A DNA stretch of 64,000 nt from Pandoraea captiosa. Lineage in GTDB: Bacteria > Pseudomonadota > Gammaproteobacteria > Burkholderiales > Burkholderiaceae. Positions 54,736 through 64,000 of this stretch are shown here, one piece after another. A model generated the notes under the pieces. It saw nothing but the letters and a program-made list of their open reading frames with translations. It was not told where the DNA came from and made no database searches. Each line of letters opens with the position of its first letter. The first letter of the stretch is position 1. The translations under genes were made by a program, and so were the position numbers. The stretch is taken from positions 62,001 to 126,000 of the forward strand of contig NZ_CABPSQ010000013.1 in assembly GCF_902459775.1 (NCBI RefSeq). Direction: 5' to 3'.

Positions 54736-56727
54736 TCACAGATTTCCGTTGCCACGCAGTGAAGCTGCGTAGTTGAGCGTCATGCCTCGATTGTTCTCGA
54801 CTCGATATGTAGCAGTCGCCGCGTCGTAATAGACGTTCGTGCTGCTCGCGGTGCCTTTGGTCGCAGAGAACTGGCCAGCTCCATCAGCAACCTCGAACGT
54901 GATCCCATTCGTGCCAGCGAGAAGGAACGTCGCAGCGACACCCTGCGAATTCATAATGTCGACGTGACCGACGAACGCATTCGTTGCGAGTGCGGCATTA
55001 CCAGTTGCTGCAAGCGTGAATGGCACGCCTCCACGGGCAACGCCACTTTGTTGAACCCCGCCCATTCCTCCATCATCGAAGATCCATTCCTCGTTCAACG
55101 CACCTGCCGCGTTCATTTCTCGGCGAATGCATTTGGCGTTGGTAAGTGTGAACGTCGCACCGGTCTGGCTGTAGCAGTTGATAAGAGTGAGCCGAGACCC
55201 GGCCTCGAATGTCATGTCGAGCGCGACCTTTCCGGCCCCCATGTTGAACGACACGTTCTCCATGAGAACGCGCTGAGCGCGACGCAGACGGATGCCGTTT
55301 CGTACGGTGTCGAGCGTCACGTCTCGAATCGTCAGCGTCTGGAGTGTTTGCGCAGTCGATGCGAGATTGATGCAATACCCGGCCGGGTCCATACCCTGCT
55401 CGAATCGGACCGTATGAATACCGAGCCCAAAGGACGCTGCTGTGGACGTGGTGTCGTTCCACAGAATGCCGTCTTTCCCGCCCGTGATAGCGAGGTTGCG
55501 TAGTGTCGTCGTCGAGAACGCCACCCCGTCCTCGAACTCGATTGCGGCCCGCGTCGCGGAAGTGCTCGAGATCTCGCATCGGAACACGTCATAGTGATCG
55601 GTGTTCAACGTCGGCCATGTAGCATTCTTTGAAAACACCAGCGGCCGCGCGCACGCGATTTCGCAGTGGTGGAGTGAAAGCGTTTGCCGACCATACGAGC
55701 GAATGCCAATACTGTCGCCAGGCCAATTCCCTCCTGCGATGCCGATCCTGGAAACTTCGAAGTCGGCACAGTTGACCAGACTGATCGCAGTCTTCGCAAC
55801 GGTATTGGAGGGATCGGACGAGAACCCGATGCCGGAAATTCGCCCCTGATAGACCCCTCCTGCCGAACCGTTGTTAAACGCAAGAGCGACGCCAGCTGAC
55901 GTCGGTGAATAGATGATCTGGGATGAGTTCTGACCTTCTCCGATGATACGCAAGCGTTGCCCAGAAAACGTGTAAGTCCCCTGGAGCGTCCACCCTCCAC
56001 GGGGCACGTACGCGATACCGCCGTTCGTGAGATCCGCAGCGATGTTCGTGAGCGCCGTGGTGAGGTTGGACGGATTGCCCTTGTCTGCGACGCTCAGCAT
56101 GTCAGCTGCCCGCTTGGCGAGCGTTCGGCCGACAGAGCCGGTACCGGACTGCTTGAAGCCGATCATCGACGAGCCGAGCGTCACATCGGTGTTGTTCGCC
56201 AGAAGTGCCAGAACTGAATCACCGCCGCCGGTCATCACGTTCTCAGCAATGGCCGTTTGCATTGTGCGCAAGTTCACAGCATCCTGCGAGTCGACAGCGT
56301 CGCCTAGATCCTGAATGCGATTCTGTTTTGCTCGATATGCCCCGGAGCCATCAACGTCCGAATCCGCAAGTACCAATGCTCGCCCGATTTGGTCACCGTT
56401 GCGCTGCACGATCATGGTCAATTTGTCGGCCATGGTTTCGACGGCCTTCGCAGGGAACGGATCATTCGGAGGCAGGCGCGTCTGCTGCAGCAGGTCTGGA
56501 TCACGGAGAATGAGCGTCTGCACACCGGCGGCCGGCGGCGGAGTGATCGAAACGCTGCCGCCCTCCTCGTCACCAGCACCGGACACGGTGTAGCCAGTAG
56601 AAAGTTCTGTCGAACCGACGTAGACCTTCAGATCGGCGTTCGTAAGGAAATAAAACGGCACAGGGAAGACGGTAGTCGTTCCGTCGCCGGAATAGGATGC
56701 GCGCGATGTGGTTGTCGTGACTGCCAT
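54736..56727 (-). CDS. Tailspike / tail fibre with beta-helix
   Basis: A 663-residue receptor-binding protein. The N-terminus (MAVTTTTSRASYSGDGTTTVFPVPFYFLTNADLKVYVG) is the T7-type tail-fibre virion-attachment region. After a helical neck a right-handed beta-helix follows, from about residue 225 (AYVPRGGWTLQG, NNGSAGGVYQGRISGIGFSSD), of the pectate-lyase/tailspike type that often digests host polysaccharide. A C-terminal domain closes it. GAGGG lies before the ATG. The target glycan is unknown; the prophage also carries an O-antigen-ligase-like gene. Confidence 0.88.
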   Translation of the reverse strand: MAVTTTTSRASYSGDGTTTVFPVPFYFLTNADLKVYVGSTELSTGYTVSGAGDEEGGSVSITPPPAAGVQTLILRDPDLLQQTRLPPNDPFPAKAVETMADKLTMIVQRNGDQIGRALVLADSDVDGSGAYRAKQNRIQDLGDAVDSQDAVNLRTMQTAIAENVMTGGGDSVLALLANNTDVTLGSSMIGFKQSGTGSVGRTLAKRAADMLSVADKGNPSNLTTALTNIAADLTNGGIAYVPRGGWTLQGTYTFSGQRLRIIGEGQNSSQIIYSPTSAGVALAFNNGSAGGVYQGRISGIGFSSDPSNTVAKTAISLVNCADFEVSRIGIAGGNWPGDSIGIRSYGRQTLSLHHCEIACARPLVFSKNATWPTLNTDHYDVFRCEISSTSATRAAIEFEDGVAFSTTTLRNLAITGGKDGILWNDTTSTAASFGLGIHTVRFEQGMDPAGYCINLASTAQTLQTLTIRDVTLDTVRNGIRLRRAQRVLMENVSFNMGAGKVALDMTFEAGSRLTLINCYSQTGATFTLTNAKCIRREMNAAGALNEEWIFDDGGMGGVQQSGVARGGVPFTLAATGNAALATNAFVGHVDIMNSQGVAATFLLAGTNGITFEVADGAGQFSATKGTASSTNVYYDAATATYRVENNRGMTLNYAASLRGNGNL

Positions 56728-56856
56728 TTTGCCCTCGTTGGAGTGTTGTCCGAGAGCGGTGATTGGATGCTTCGCCGGGTCATGGCCCGCCGATATCTGA
56801 TGCCAAAAAGATAGCGCCCGAAGGCGCTATGTGCATATGTGAAACCGGTATCAACG

Positions 56857-59460
56857 TCACTGGCTGGACATTGCACCAAGATCTGGCGCGCGCTGCGGAG
56901 CAGATTCTCCGGGGCGCCAAAAATAGTCTGCGCCGGTCTCCTTCTTCTGTCGGTTGATGTTTCGCTGGGTTACCCCGGGAGAGAGGTTCTCCGCGATGTT
57001 GTCGAACAACAGACGATTCCAGATGGTCTTCCAGTACCAGAGATTGATAATCGGCAGGTTGCTCTGCGCAATCTTGGCCATGTCGGCAGACAGATGCGTC
57101 TCCTTTCCCTGTGCCGAGTCCTGAGCGGCGCGTGAAAGCGCGCGCACCGGCTGAAAGGCTGTGGACAGCACCGGGCCGCCGACGACGCTTGAGAGCAGCG
57201 AGCCGTAATCGGTGCTGGTCAGCGATGCATTGAGCATGTCCCCCGCGAAGCCTGCACCGCCGCCAGTGGTGAAAGCACGGGTCCAGAAGCGCGCGGCATG
57301 CGCCAGATTGTCGAACGGCGCTTCCGGGTCTTGTCCCGCAAGCATGTTCTTGAGCTGGACGGTGATGGCGCCGATCAGCGTGGTCGACAGCACCAACGCA
57401 GATCCATACGCGATCGGATTGGCCAGCTTCGGCGCGCCTTCCGGTAAGTTCTGCCCGCGCCAGCCATAATCGCGGCCCATCTCGGCGATGCGCCCCCAGT
57501 GCCGCGAGATCATTGCGATCGGGAACGACTTGAACTGCAGGAAGGTCTTTTTCAGTTCCCCACCGATGGTGCCGGGCGTGGCCGCGGCGATCACCTTCGT
57601 GCGAAGGTCAGGATTGAGCACGGCAAACTCGCCCTCATCGCGCACGAGCGCGAGCAGTTTGGGAACCACGTCGTTTGCGCGTGCATCGCCGGTAGCGAAT
57701 ATGGCGTCAGGCGTCAGGTACTTCTCACCGTTGTAATCCGACGGCGTGGCCTTGTTGATCGTCGCCCAATCGTCCTCGTTGAAGCCGCCGCGCTCGAGCA
57801 GTGTTCGATCCCAGGCGTCGAGATCCGCCCACTTCGTGCCCATGATCTTGCCGTAGCCGCGCATCATGTTCGCCTGGAAGGCGGTGCGAGTGGCATCGGT
57901 CCAGCCCGTGACGCCGCCGAATTTCATCGTCGCGGCCGACAGGTTGCGGGCCCAGCCGGTAGCGAGGTTATCGGTGCCCCACCGGTTCAGGCCGTGCTCG
58001 AGCGTTTCCGCGATGAGGCCCTGCCCCGTGAGCCAGTCTCGGAAGTCTTTCGACCCGGGCGCCATCAGACGAGCGGCATCGGCCAGCGTGCGCATGAACG
58101 GCACACGGTTGTAGCCGGCTGACACGAACATGGTTCCCACGTCGCCGAAGGCCGCGAGAAGTGTCCCTTGCAACTTGATCGCGCTGGTGGCCGTGCGCGT
58201 AGTCTCGGCGATCTTGGCAAGCTTCGGGTTGACCGGTGTATTCGTCGCGCCAGTGACGTAATTCCAGTACGCACCGATCGACGTCATGCCGCCCTCAAGC
58301 GTGCGCAGTTCCGTGTTGTCGTGCATCGCCGTAAGCTGAATCTGCGTCTGCATATTGCGCGTCGGGTTCGGGCCGTAGCGCTCGACCAGAGCGATGTTCT
58401 TGGCCATGCCGTCGACGTGGGAGATAAGCGAGTCGAGCATCGAACCCTCGCCGTATGCCGCGTTGTAGGCGATGTGGGCGTCGGCGTCCTTGAAGTGGAG
58501 CACCCGGTGCTTGCTGCCGGCATTGGCGCGCGCCGCGTTACCTGTGGTTTCGCCCGGCACGATCTTGTTGATGCCGCCGTAGGCGATCGTGTCCCAGACT
58601 CCCTGCTGACGCGGCTCGATCTTCCCCTGCGCCGCCGCGCTGCTGCGCTCCCATGGAGTCCTGTCTTCGCCGACCAGCATCCGGCGCACTGCCGCGTCGT
58701 CTAGCGGCTGGCCGGCGTCGTCCAGGTAGCGCGATCGATCGAGCAGCGGCATTACGAAGTCCGCCCACGCCGCACGCTGCGTGTCGCTGCCGTTTCCCAT
58801 GACTTTGAGCGCTGAGTGACGAATCGGCACGTAGCCATAGTCAAGCTGGCCGACGTCGCCGCCCGCCGCATTGAATCGCTTGCGCATCGCGTCCGTGGTG
58901 GCATTGATCTGCTGCGCGGCGGCCTTGGCCACGTCATTGCCCGTCGAGCCGTCAGCATTGCGGTAAATCTCGCGGATGATGTCGCGTTCCATCGCAGGAT
59001 TGTCGACGTCGAACGCACGAGACAGCCAGTTCTGCCCCTCCTTCATAGCATCGATCGCGCCCATCATGTTGCGCATGTACGTCGCCTTGATGCCGCCAGA
59101 GATGGCGTAGGTGTCCTCGATGTCGGCCTTCACGGCCTTCTCGCGTGCTCGCTTCTCGTAGGCGCGGTCCGGATTCGAGAATACGGCCTCGTTGATGCGG
59201 TTTGTCGTGTCGATCTGTTTGGCCACCTGCATCTGCTTGCGAGCCTTCGCCAATTCAGCTTCGTGGATGAGTTGCTCGCGTGCCCACTCTGCGCCCGCGC
59301 GGATCCGCTCCGAAGTCGGCATGGCGCTCCACGCGGCAGGGTCTTCCAGTCGGCGCGCAGCCATCCCGGCGCGCACACGGTTCTCGATGGCATCAGTTTC
59401 TGCCTTCGTCAGCGTCCGGCCAGCGGCAGCCTGAACTGCCTCTACGCATTTGTCGTGCAT
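56857..59460 (-). CDS. Internal virion (ejection) protein, large
   Basis: An 867-residue protein of the phage internal core/ejectosome, with helical Ala/Lys-rich N-terminus (QLIHEAELAKARKQMQVAKQID) and several amphipathic or hydrophobic segments near residues 720-800. It begins 1 nt after the transglycosylase gene, so the two are coupled. It occupies the position of the C-terminal part of T7 gp16. The ATG at 59460 (MHDKCVEAVQAAAGR) has GAGG upstream. Family identity is by position and general composition. Confidence 0.8.
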   Translation of the reverse strand: MHDKCVEAVQAAAGRTLTKAETDAIENRVRAGMAARRLEDPAAWSAMPTSERIRAGAEWAREQLIHEAELAKARKQMQVAKQIDTTNRINEAVFSNPDRAYEKRAREKAVKADIEDTYAISGGIKATYMRNMMGAIDAMKEGQNWLSRAFDVDNPAMERDIIREIYRNADGSTGNDVAKAAAQQINATTDAMRKRFNAAGGDVGQLDYGYVPIRHSALKVMGNGSDTQRAAWADFVMPLLDRSRYLDDAGQPLDDAAVRRMLVGEDRTPWERSSAAAQGKIEPRQQGVWDTIAYGGINKIVPGETTGNAARANAGSKHRVLHFKDADAHIAYNAAYGEGSMLDSLISHVDGMAKNIALVERYGPNPTRNMQTQIQLTAMHDNTELRTLEGGMTSIGAYWNYVTGATNTPVNPKLAKIAETTRTATSAIKLQGTLLAAFGDVGTMFVSAGYNRVPFMRTLADAARLMAPGSKDFRDWLTGQGLIAETLEHGLNRWGTDNLATGWARNLSAATMKFGGVTGWTDATRTAFQANMMRGYGKIMGTKWADLDAWDRTLLERGGFNEDDWATINKATPSDYNGEKYLTPDAIFATGDARANDVVPKLLALVRDEGEFAVLNPDLRTKVIAAATPGTIGGELKKTFLQFKSFPIAMISRHWGRIAEMGRDYGWRGQNLPEGAPKLANPIAYGSALVLSTTLIGAITVQLKNMLAGQDPEAPFDNLAHAARFWTRAFTTGGGAGFAGDMLNASLTSTDYGSLLSSVVGGPVLSTAFQPVRALSRAAQDSAQGKETHLSADMAKIAQSNLPIINLWYWKTIWNRLLFDNIAENLSPGVTQRNINRQKKETGADYFWRPGESAPQRAPDLGAMSSQ

Positions 59461-59461
59461 C

Positions 59462-61732
59462 TCAGATACCTCGGGAGATAAAGCAGTTGGCGGCCACCTC
59501 GAACAGCTTCGAGTCTTCGATAGCCGCGGCGTGCTCGTCGTCAATGACCTTCATCACGTCGCCAATGGTTCCTTCGACTTGCCCCCGGTCGGCGTCGACA
59601 TGAACTCGCGTTTCGGGCTCGGCGTCCTGCAAGGCACGTAGATTTGCCTCTGTGGTTGTGGCGGTTTCCGGAAGCGTCGGCGCAGCGTCCTGTCCGCCCT
59701 GGCGGATGAGGTCGACACGCGGTGCGACGTGCACCGGCGCCCCGGCCTCTGATATCCAGGCGTCCAGCACAGCGCGAGATGCGCGCGGCGCCATCGTGTC
59801 CGCGCGGTATGCCTCTGCGACCTGCCGCACATAGTCAGCAATCGGCGTGCGCTTCGTCGCAGGAACATCGAACGCAGCGCGCTGTTCGCGCAACGATGCG
59901 AGGTTGGATTCAGCACTGGCGAGCGCATTCGTTGCTCGTTGTGCTTCGGCGTTACGTGAAATGGCGCCTTGCAGCCGTTCGAGGCGCGCGTCGAAATCCG
60001 CCTGCATCTGCTCGACCTGCTTCGACGCCTGGCGCTGCGCGTCCTTGAATTTCGTTCCCTGCTGCTGGATTTGTTCCGTCAAGGCTCTCACCTCGGCGTC
60101 GCCCGGGCGCGTGCCCATCGCTGCGATTTCGTTGCGCGCCGCCGTCACGGCGCCTGGGTCGGCCAACTGGGCGGCCTGCCCAGCAAGCGTCTGGTAGCCG
60201 TTCTCGGCGTCCGCGATCATGCCGTCGAGCGCCTGTGCGCGCAGAGAATCCGTCTCGGTGATGTAGCGGGCGACATCCGGGAACGCGCCGGCGTTCATCT
60301 GTCGGACGGCGAAATCGGTCAAAGCCTGATGGGTGTTGAAGGCATCAACGTCGGAAATACCGAAGGGATGTGCGTCGTCGAGCATGCGGCGACCATACAT
60401 CGTGAGGGCTGCGTCGACCTGCTCCCCGGTGGGCGTGAAGCGCATTTCGTCGGGGCTGACACGGTAGTTATCGAGACGCTTGACGTACGCGGCTGTTTCC
60501 GGCTTATTCGGCTCCAGCCCCGCCATGACACGTTTTGCCTGAGAGACGCCACCGTTGTACTCAGCAGCGGCAGCCCGCACGTTACCGTTGTACCGGTTCA
60601 AAAGATCCCGTGCGTAAGCCCCAGCCGCGTTGATCGACGCGACAGGATCGGTAGGATCGCCCCCTTTCCCGTATGCCTTCCAGGTATCGTCAATGAACTG
60701 CATGACGCCCTTGGCACCCGCCGAACTCACCTGATTGCTGTTCGAGCGCTCGCCCGCGTTCTTGATGAAAAGCAGGAATGCTGGCGGCACGCCGTTCTGC
60801 TGAGCGACCTGAGTGGCGTAGGCATCTAGCGATGCATGGTTGTACGGAAGCGCCTTGCGTTCGGCCACTGGCATAGCTGCCAGATCAGGCGGCGGGGCCA
60901 TCGGGCCACCGGAGCGCTCACGGACTGCCCGAATCGCATGCGTACCGCCGCCGAACGCAGCAGCCATGAGCGTCGCCGCGCCTATGTTCACAGGGTCCAG
61001 CGGGTCGATCTGGTCGGCGAGAGACTTGTAGTCGGCGTTGCGCAGGATGGCGCGCTCGGCGTAACCTTGCCCGATAGCCATGCCCGGGCCGCCCACCCCG
61101 ATGAGCGCAGCCGTCTGCGCCAGGGTGCTACCAGCAACAGGCAGCACGGCCCCGGCTGCAGCGAATGCCCCGGACACTGCGCCGACAGCAGAGCGCGTGC
61201 CCACGTCGACGCCCTCGCGCTTGAGCTCTTCCGCGCGCCCCATGCCAAGCGATGCAGCACCGACGGCCGCGCCGGCGAGCGGGCCTCCGAGAACAGCAGC
61301 CGGGATGATTTGCGTCAGGCCAGACACCGCACCCTGCACGATCTGATCGACCCGAGACGTGTCCGACGGATTCGCCTTGAAGGTGTCCGCAAGGTCATAC
61401 GCCGCGTTGCCCAGGCGCGATTCGAACAGTTGGCCGGCGCGGGATTTTGCGACAGCATCATTCACACGGCGGTCAACGAGTTCCGCTGCCCCGGGGTTCA
61501 GCGCCGCGCCAGCGGACAGCGTCGGATCGACGTATGCTTCGGTGGCACCAGCGGCCAGGTCAGACGCAGCACCGAAAAGCGTCGCGCCGCCCTGACCCAA
61601 ACCGCGTCCGACGGCGCGCGTGATCGAGCCAATGGACGTCCCCACGTCGGCGCGCGGCGTAGGCGTTGGGAACTGGTCAGACGTCCGGAGAAAGGAATCG
61701 GTCGTGTCAGCGTAGAGATCGTCGATCGGCAC
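59462..61732 (-). CDS. Internal virion protein with lytic transglycosylase (SLT) domain
   Basis: A 756-residue ejection protein. An Ala/Gly-rich, membrane-active N-terminal 290 residues precede an SLT transglycosylase domain at about residues 300-420 (VPPAFLLFIKNAGERSNSN with catalytic Glu 328, VSSAGAKGVMQFIDD, YNGNVRAAAAEYNGG). A long coiled coil follows. It would open peptidoglycan during DNA injection, as T7 gp16 does. The start is a GTG at 61732 with GGAGG 6 nt upstream, overlapping the previous stop region (TGATGTG). Confidence 0.9.
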   Translation of the reverse strand: MPIDDLYADTTDSFLRTSDQFPTPTPRADVGTSIGSITRAVGRGLGQGGATLFGAASDLAAGATEAYVDPTLSAGAALNPGAAELVDRRVNDAVAKSRAGQLFESRLGNAAYDLADTFKANPSDTSRVDQIVQGAVSGLTQIIPAAVLGGPLAGAAVGAASLGMGRAEELKREGVDVGTRSAVGAVSGAFAAAGAVLPVAGSTLAQTAALIGVGGPGMAIGQGYAERAILRNADYKSLADQIDPLDPVNIGAATLMAAAFGGGTHAIRAVRERSGGPMAPPPDLAAMPVAERKALPYNHASLDAYATQVAQQNGVPPAFLLFIKNAGERSNSNQVSSAGAKGVMQFIDDTWKAYGKGGDPTDPVASINAAGAYARDLLNRYNGNVRAAAAEYNGGVSQAKRVMAGLEPNKPETAAYVKRLDNYRVSPDEMRFTPTGEQVDAALTMYGRRMLDDAHPFGISDVDAFNTHQALTDFAVRQMNAGAFPDVARYITETDSLRAQALDGMIADAENGYQTLAGQAAQLADPGAVTAARNEIAAMGTRPGDAEVRALTEQIQQQGTKFKDAQRQASKQVEQMQADFDARLERLQGAISRNAEAQRATNALASAESNLASLREQRAAFDVPATKRTPIADYVRQVAEAYRADTMAPRASRAVLDAWISEAGAPVHVAPRVDLIRQGGQDAAPTLPETATTTEANLRALQDAEPETRVHVDADRGQVEGTIGDVMKVIDDEHAAAIEDSKLFEVAANCFISRGI

Positions 61733-61733
61733 A

Positions 61734-63890
61734 TCAGCCTCCGAACGGGTTATCGACCTGCGTAGCGGCCGGAGTAGCCGCTTTCTGCGCAGGCTGCTGG
61801 CCGAGGTTCAGGTGCACTGTCACGGGCCTGCCCATGACGTCGCTCACGAACTGTTGGCCAGCCTGCACAGCGTACGTGCCACGCACTCCGACACGCACAA
61901 GCTTGTAGCTCGGGAACTTGCTCATGAAGTCCGCGACGGGCATGGCATCACGCCCGATGTAGACCTCCCCGATCGGCGCGCCATTCACGGTATTCTCGAT
62001 GTTGCCCACACCCGCCGCCTTGAGGCTGCTGGTGAACTGCGATTCAGTCCAGCCGTATGGCATGGCCACTCGGTTCGGCTCGCCGTTGAAGCGCGTGCCG
62101 CCGGTGTTCGTAATTCCGCCGGTTGCTGCGTTGATACCGTTCTGAATGTCGGTCGAGTTCGGCGCGGTGCGCCCATTGCGCGCCGCGCTGCCCAAGGCGA
62201 TGTAATAGGCCGATTCCTTCGCATCAGCCTCCTGCGCCGGCGGCAGGACCGAGTTGATGGCGGTGTTGATCTGCGACCGGATGCCCGCGCCGGCCGTGTC
62301 GTCGATCTTGACCGTCTTGTCACGGATAGCCTGCTCGCCGGAGAGAATGAAGGCAGAGACCGGCGTACCGCTCGTTGTCATCAGCGGATTGCCGTTCGCG
62401 CCCCCTGCCCCAGCTTTCATCGCCAATGCCACTGCCGGGTTCTGGTCATGCCATTGATTCGCCAAGTCAGCTATCCGTCCGGACGATTGTAGAATGCCGC
62501 CGATCTGGTTCAGCACCTGTGCACGCGTATCGACCGGCGTCGATTCAATGACGCGCAACAGGTCGGAAGCTTCCTGCGGCTGGAGCGGGCTGATCTGACG
62601 CCCGGCCCGGTTTTCGACGACGCCGATCTGCGGCATACGCTGGGCAATCAGTTGCAGTGCCGAGTTCGCGTCTGTGATCGGTGCGCTCGGCACGTCGCGG
62701 ATCACGCCGTAGCCTTGCGCGGCCTTCCATGGGTTTTCCTTGTAGGCCTGTTGCGCTGCCGTGTTGATCTTCTCAAGCTGCTGCTGCGTGGCCTGCTCGG
62801 TGGGATTGACGCCGAGCATCGGATCGGAGCCCGCCGCCCGCATGCGCTCAAGCTCCGACTGTTGCTGCGCGAGCGACATGGAAGCAAAGCCGGCCACCAT
62901 CGCTTGCGACTTGACCAGTTCCTGAAACGGCTTCTCTGCTGTGGTGCCGGCGACGGCTGCCGACGTCTCGGAAATGAAGTCGGTCGAGAAATAGCGACCG
63001 CTCGAAGCCAGATCAAACGCCTTGTTATAGGCGTTCGTGCCTGCCGTCTCACGCGCCTGCGCCTCTGCTTCAGCCTGTTTCTGCTGGCGCTCCTGCGCAG
63101 CGAGAATCCCGTTCTCGTACCCGTATGCCTTCGTGATGAGGGAAGCGCGGCGCCCAGGGTCCATCGACTCGCCGTCTTTTCCTTCGAGTGCAGCACGCGT
63201 TGCCTGAATCCCAGTAATGTTCCCGGACTGCGCATCGCGTTCCAATGAGCCAGATGCAGCAAAAAACGGGATTTTCTCTCGCGCCGTCTTCAGGAGTTTG
63301 TCCCGCGCCTCAGGCCCCACTTCTGGCATTGTCTGTTCGATCGTCGCCAGCGCAACGCCCGCCTTCGACGGATCGGAATAAACGACGTTCGACCAGTTGT
63401 CGATTGCGGCAGACACATTGTTCACACGGTCCGCGACGCGGGCGGATGCCTCGAACGAGATAGCTTGACCGCCAAGCTGCGTGCGCAACGAAGTCAGATG
63501 TTGCTGGAGGAACAGCTTCGACTGCGGCGTCGGCGCGGTGCTGATCGTATCGCTAGCATACTTATCGAAGTCGCCGATGAAATCTGGCGTGAAGTTCTGT
63601 GCGGGCCCCGTCGCTGCGGCCTTCCGCTCGTTCAGGTTTTGCTGCCATTGGAGATACGCGTTTGACGCGACATTACCAGCCCATGCCTTTGCGTCCTGCT
63701 CCTCCTGCTCCCGCAATAGTTTCTGCTGAACAGTCGCTTCCTGAGCGATGCCCTGGCCAACGTTCTGCATGGCCTGACCGACGTTCGACAGCGCTTGCCC
63801 GATGGCAGGCGAGACCGGTGTCGCTTCGGCGCGCGGCAGCGGTGCACCTCCGCCTACGCTCGTCTGTTGTTGATAGACAGGAATCTGCAT
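61734..63890 (-). CDS. Internal virion protein, gp15-like position
   Basis: A 718-residue largely helical, Gln/Ala-rich protein (LSNVGQAMQNVGQGIAQE, then LLREQEEQDAKAW) followed by a mixed C-terminal domain. Its place between the gp14-like end and the SLT protein is that of T7 gp15. Sequence alone does not give a firm family match. The ATG at 63890 has AAGG upstream. Codon use and GC look phage-like and lower than in the chromosome. Confidence 0.75.
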   Translation of the reverse strand: MQIPVYQQQTSVGGGAPLPRAEATPVSPAIGQALSNVGQAMQNVGQGIAQEATVQQKLLREQEEQDAKAWAGNVASNAYLQWQQNLNERKAAATGPAQNFTPDFIGDFDKYASDTISTAPTPQSKLFLQQHLTSLRTQLGGQAISFEASARVADRVNNVSAAIDNWSNVVYSDPSKAGVALATIEQTMPEVGPEARDKLLKTAREKIPFFAASGSLERDAQSGNITGIQATRAALEGKDGESMDPGRRASLITKAYGYENGILAAQERQQKQAEAEAQARETAGTNAYNKAFDLASSGRYFSTDFISETSAAVAGTTAEKPFQELVKSQAMVAGFASMSLAQQQSELERMRAAGSDPMLGVNPTEQATQQQLEKINTAAQQAYKENPWKAAQGYGVIRDVPSAPITDANSALQLIAQRMPQIGVVENRAGRQISPLQPQEASDLLRVIESTPVDTRAQVLNQIGGILQSSGRIADLANQWHDQNPAVALAMKAGAGGANGNPLMTTSGTPVSAFILSGEQAIRDKTVKIDDTAGAGIRSQINTAINSVLPPAQEADAKESAYYIALGSAARNGRTAPNSTDIQNGINAATGGITNTGGTRFNGEPNRVAMPYGWTESQFTSSLKAAGVGNIENTVNGAPIGEVYIGRDAMPVADFMSKFPSYKLVRVGVRGTYAVQAGQQFVSDVMGRPVTVHLNLGQQPAQKAATPAATQVDNPFGG

Positions 63891-63894
63891 AGTT

Positions 63895-64000
63895 TCAGCC
63901 TTGTGAGAGACCGCCGGCGGCGCGCGACTTCGCGTAATTGATCTGCGCCTTCTGCCCCGTGTAGGTGCCGTACGATGACAGCGCCGATGCACCCGCGTTC
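63895..64000 (-). CDS. C-terminal end of a gp14-like internal virion protein (partial)
   Basis: The last 34 residues before a TGA stop read NAGASALSSYGTYTGQKAQI onward, ending AAGGLSQG. A Gly/Ala/Ser-rich tail just upstream of the gp15-like gene fits a T7 gp14-type core protein. The 5' part lies beyond the window. Confidence 0.6.
   Translation of the reverse strand, partial: NAGASALSSYGTYTGQKAQINYAKSRAAGGLSQG

Larger units (their letters stand above)
50237..64000. mobile_element. Temperate podovirus-like prophage (left part; continues past right edge)
   Basis: The prophage is bounded on the left by the tRNA-Thr/integrase junction. It contains the integrase, a cargo membrane protein, a lysis cassette, tailspike and internal virion proteins on the minus strand. 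Gene order matches T7-like tail/ejection and lysis modules. The right end, replication and control genes are not in view. Confidence 0.9.

Overview
The window is GC-rich chromosomal DNA with the gene set and codon bias of a Burkholderiales (Burkholderiaceae-type) bacterium. Supporting signs are an imuA-imuB-dnaE2 mutagenesis cassette behind a perfect LexA box, a 46-residue DUF3563 protein, aspartate carbamoyltransferase with an N-terminal helix-turn-helix-like extension, and the CsgG/DUF4810/GNA1162 lipoprotein trio. The genus (Pandoraea or Burkholderia-like) is inferred from general resemblance only. A temperate podovirus-like prophage integrated at a tRNA-Thr gene fills the last 13.8 kb and continues past the right edge.

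Layout. 0-4.5 kb: SOS mutasome operon dnaE2-imuB-imuA on the minus strand; all three genes carry in-frame short-tandem-repeat linkers. 4.6-9.3 kb: Mn/Fe transporter MntH, a DUF1348 protein, three lipoproteins and a small DUF3563 protein. 9.5-14.2 kb: copper homeostasis, with cueR, a phosphodiesterase-fold protein, copA and divergent copZ; both copA and copZ have 19-bp-spacer CueR promoters. 14.4-18.2 kb: FMN riboswitch with ribB, a thioesterase and a CPA2 antiporter. 18.7-22.2 kb: DUF2848-GntR-amidase operon and dsbB. 22.3-32.8 kb: purine-base catabolism, with a LysR regulator, xdhABC, an adenine-deaminase-type enzyme, an AzgA-like permease and guaD. Adenine and guanine would be imported, deaminated to hypoxanthine and xanthine, and oxidised to urate. 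33.1-41.9 kb: yybP-ykoY (Mn) riboswitch with a GDT1-family exporter, a DUF4136 lipoprotein, pepN, an unrecognised protein, and divergent metE/metR. 42-50 kb: methyltransferase, MFS transporter, a domain-permuted aconitase-family enzyme with its LysR regulator, pyrB and fbp.

50.2-64 kb: tRNA-Thr(CGU), a P4-type integrase on the plus strand, then a minus-strand late operon. In transcription order this holds the end of a gp14-like gene, three large internal virion (ejection) proteins of which one has a lytic transglycosylase domain, a beta-helix tailspike, a small membrane coiled-coil protein, holin, M15 endolysin, Rz and Rz1 spanins, and a cargo O-antigen ligase/polymerase-like membrane protein. 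This is T7-like virion and lysis architecture in an integrating phage.

Throughout, intergenic spacers carry short (9-18 bp) degenerate tandem repeats. The same kind of repeat appears in frame inside dnaE2, imuB and imuA.
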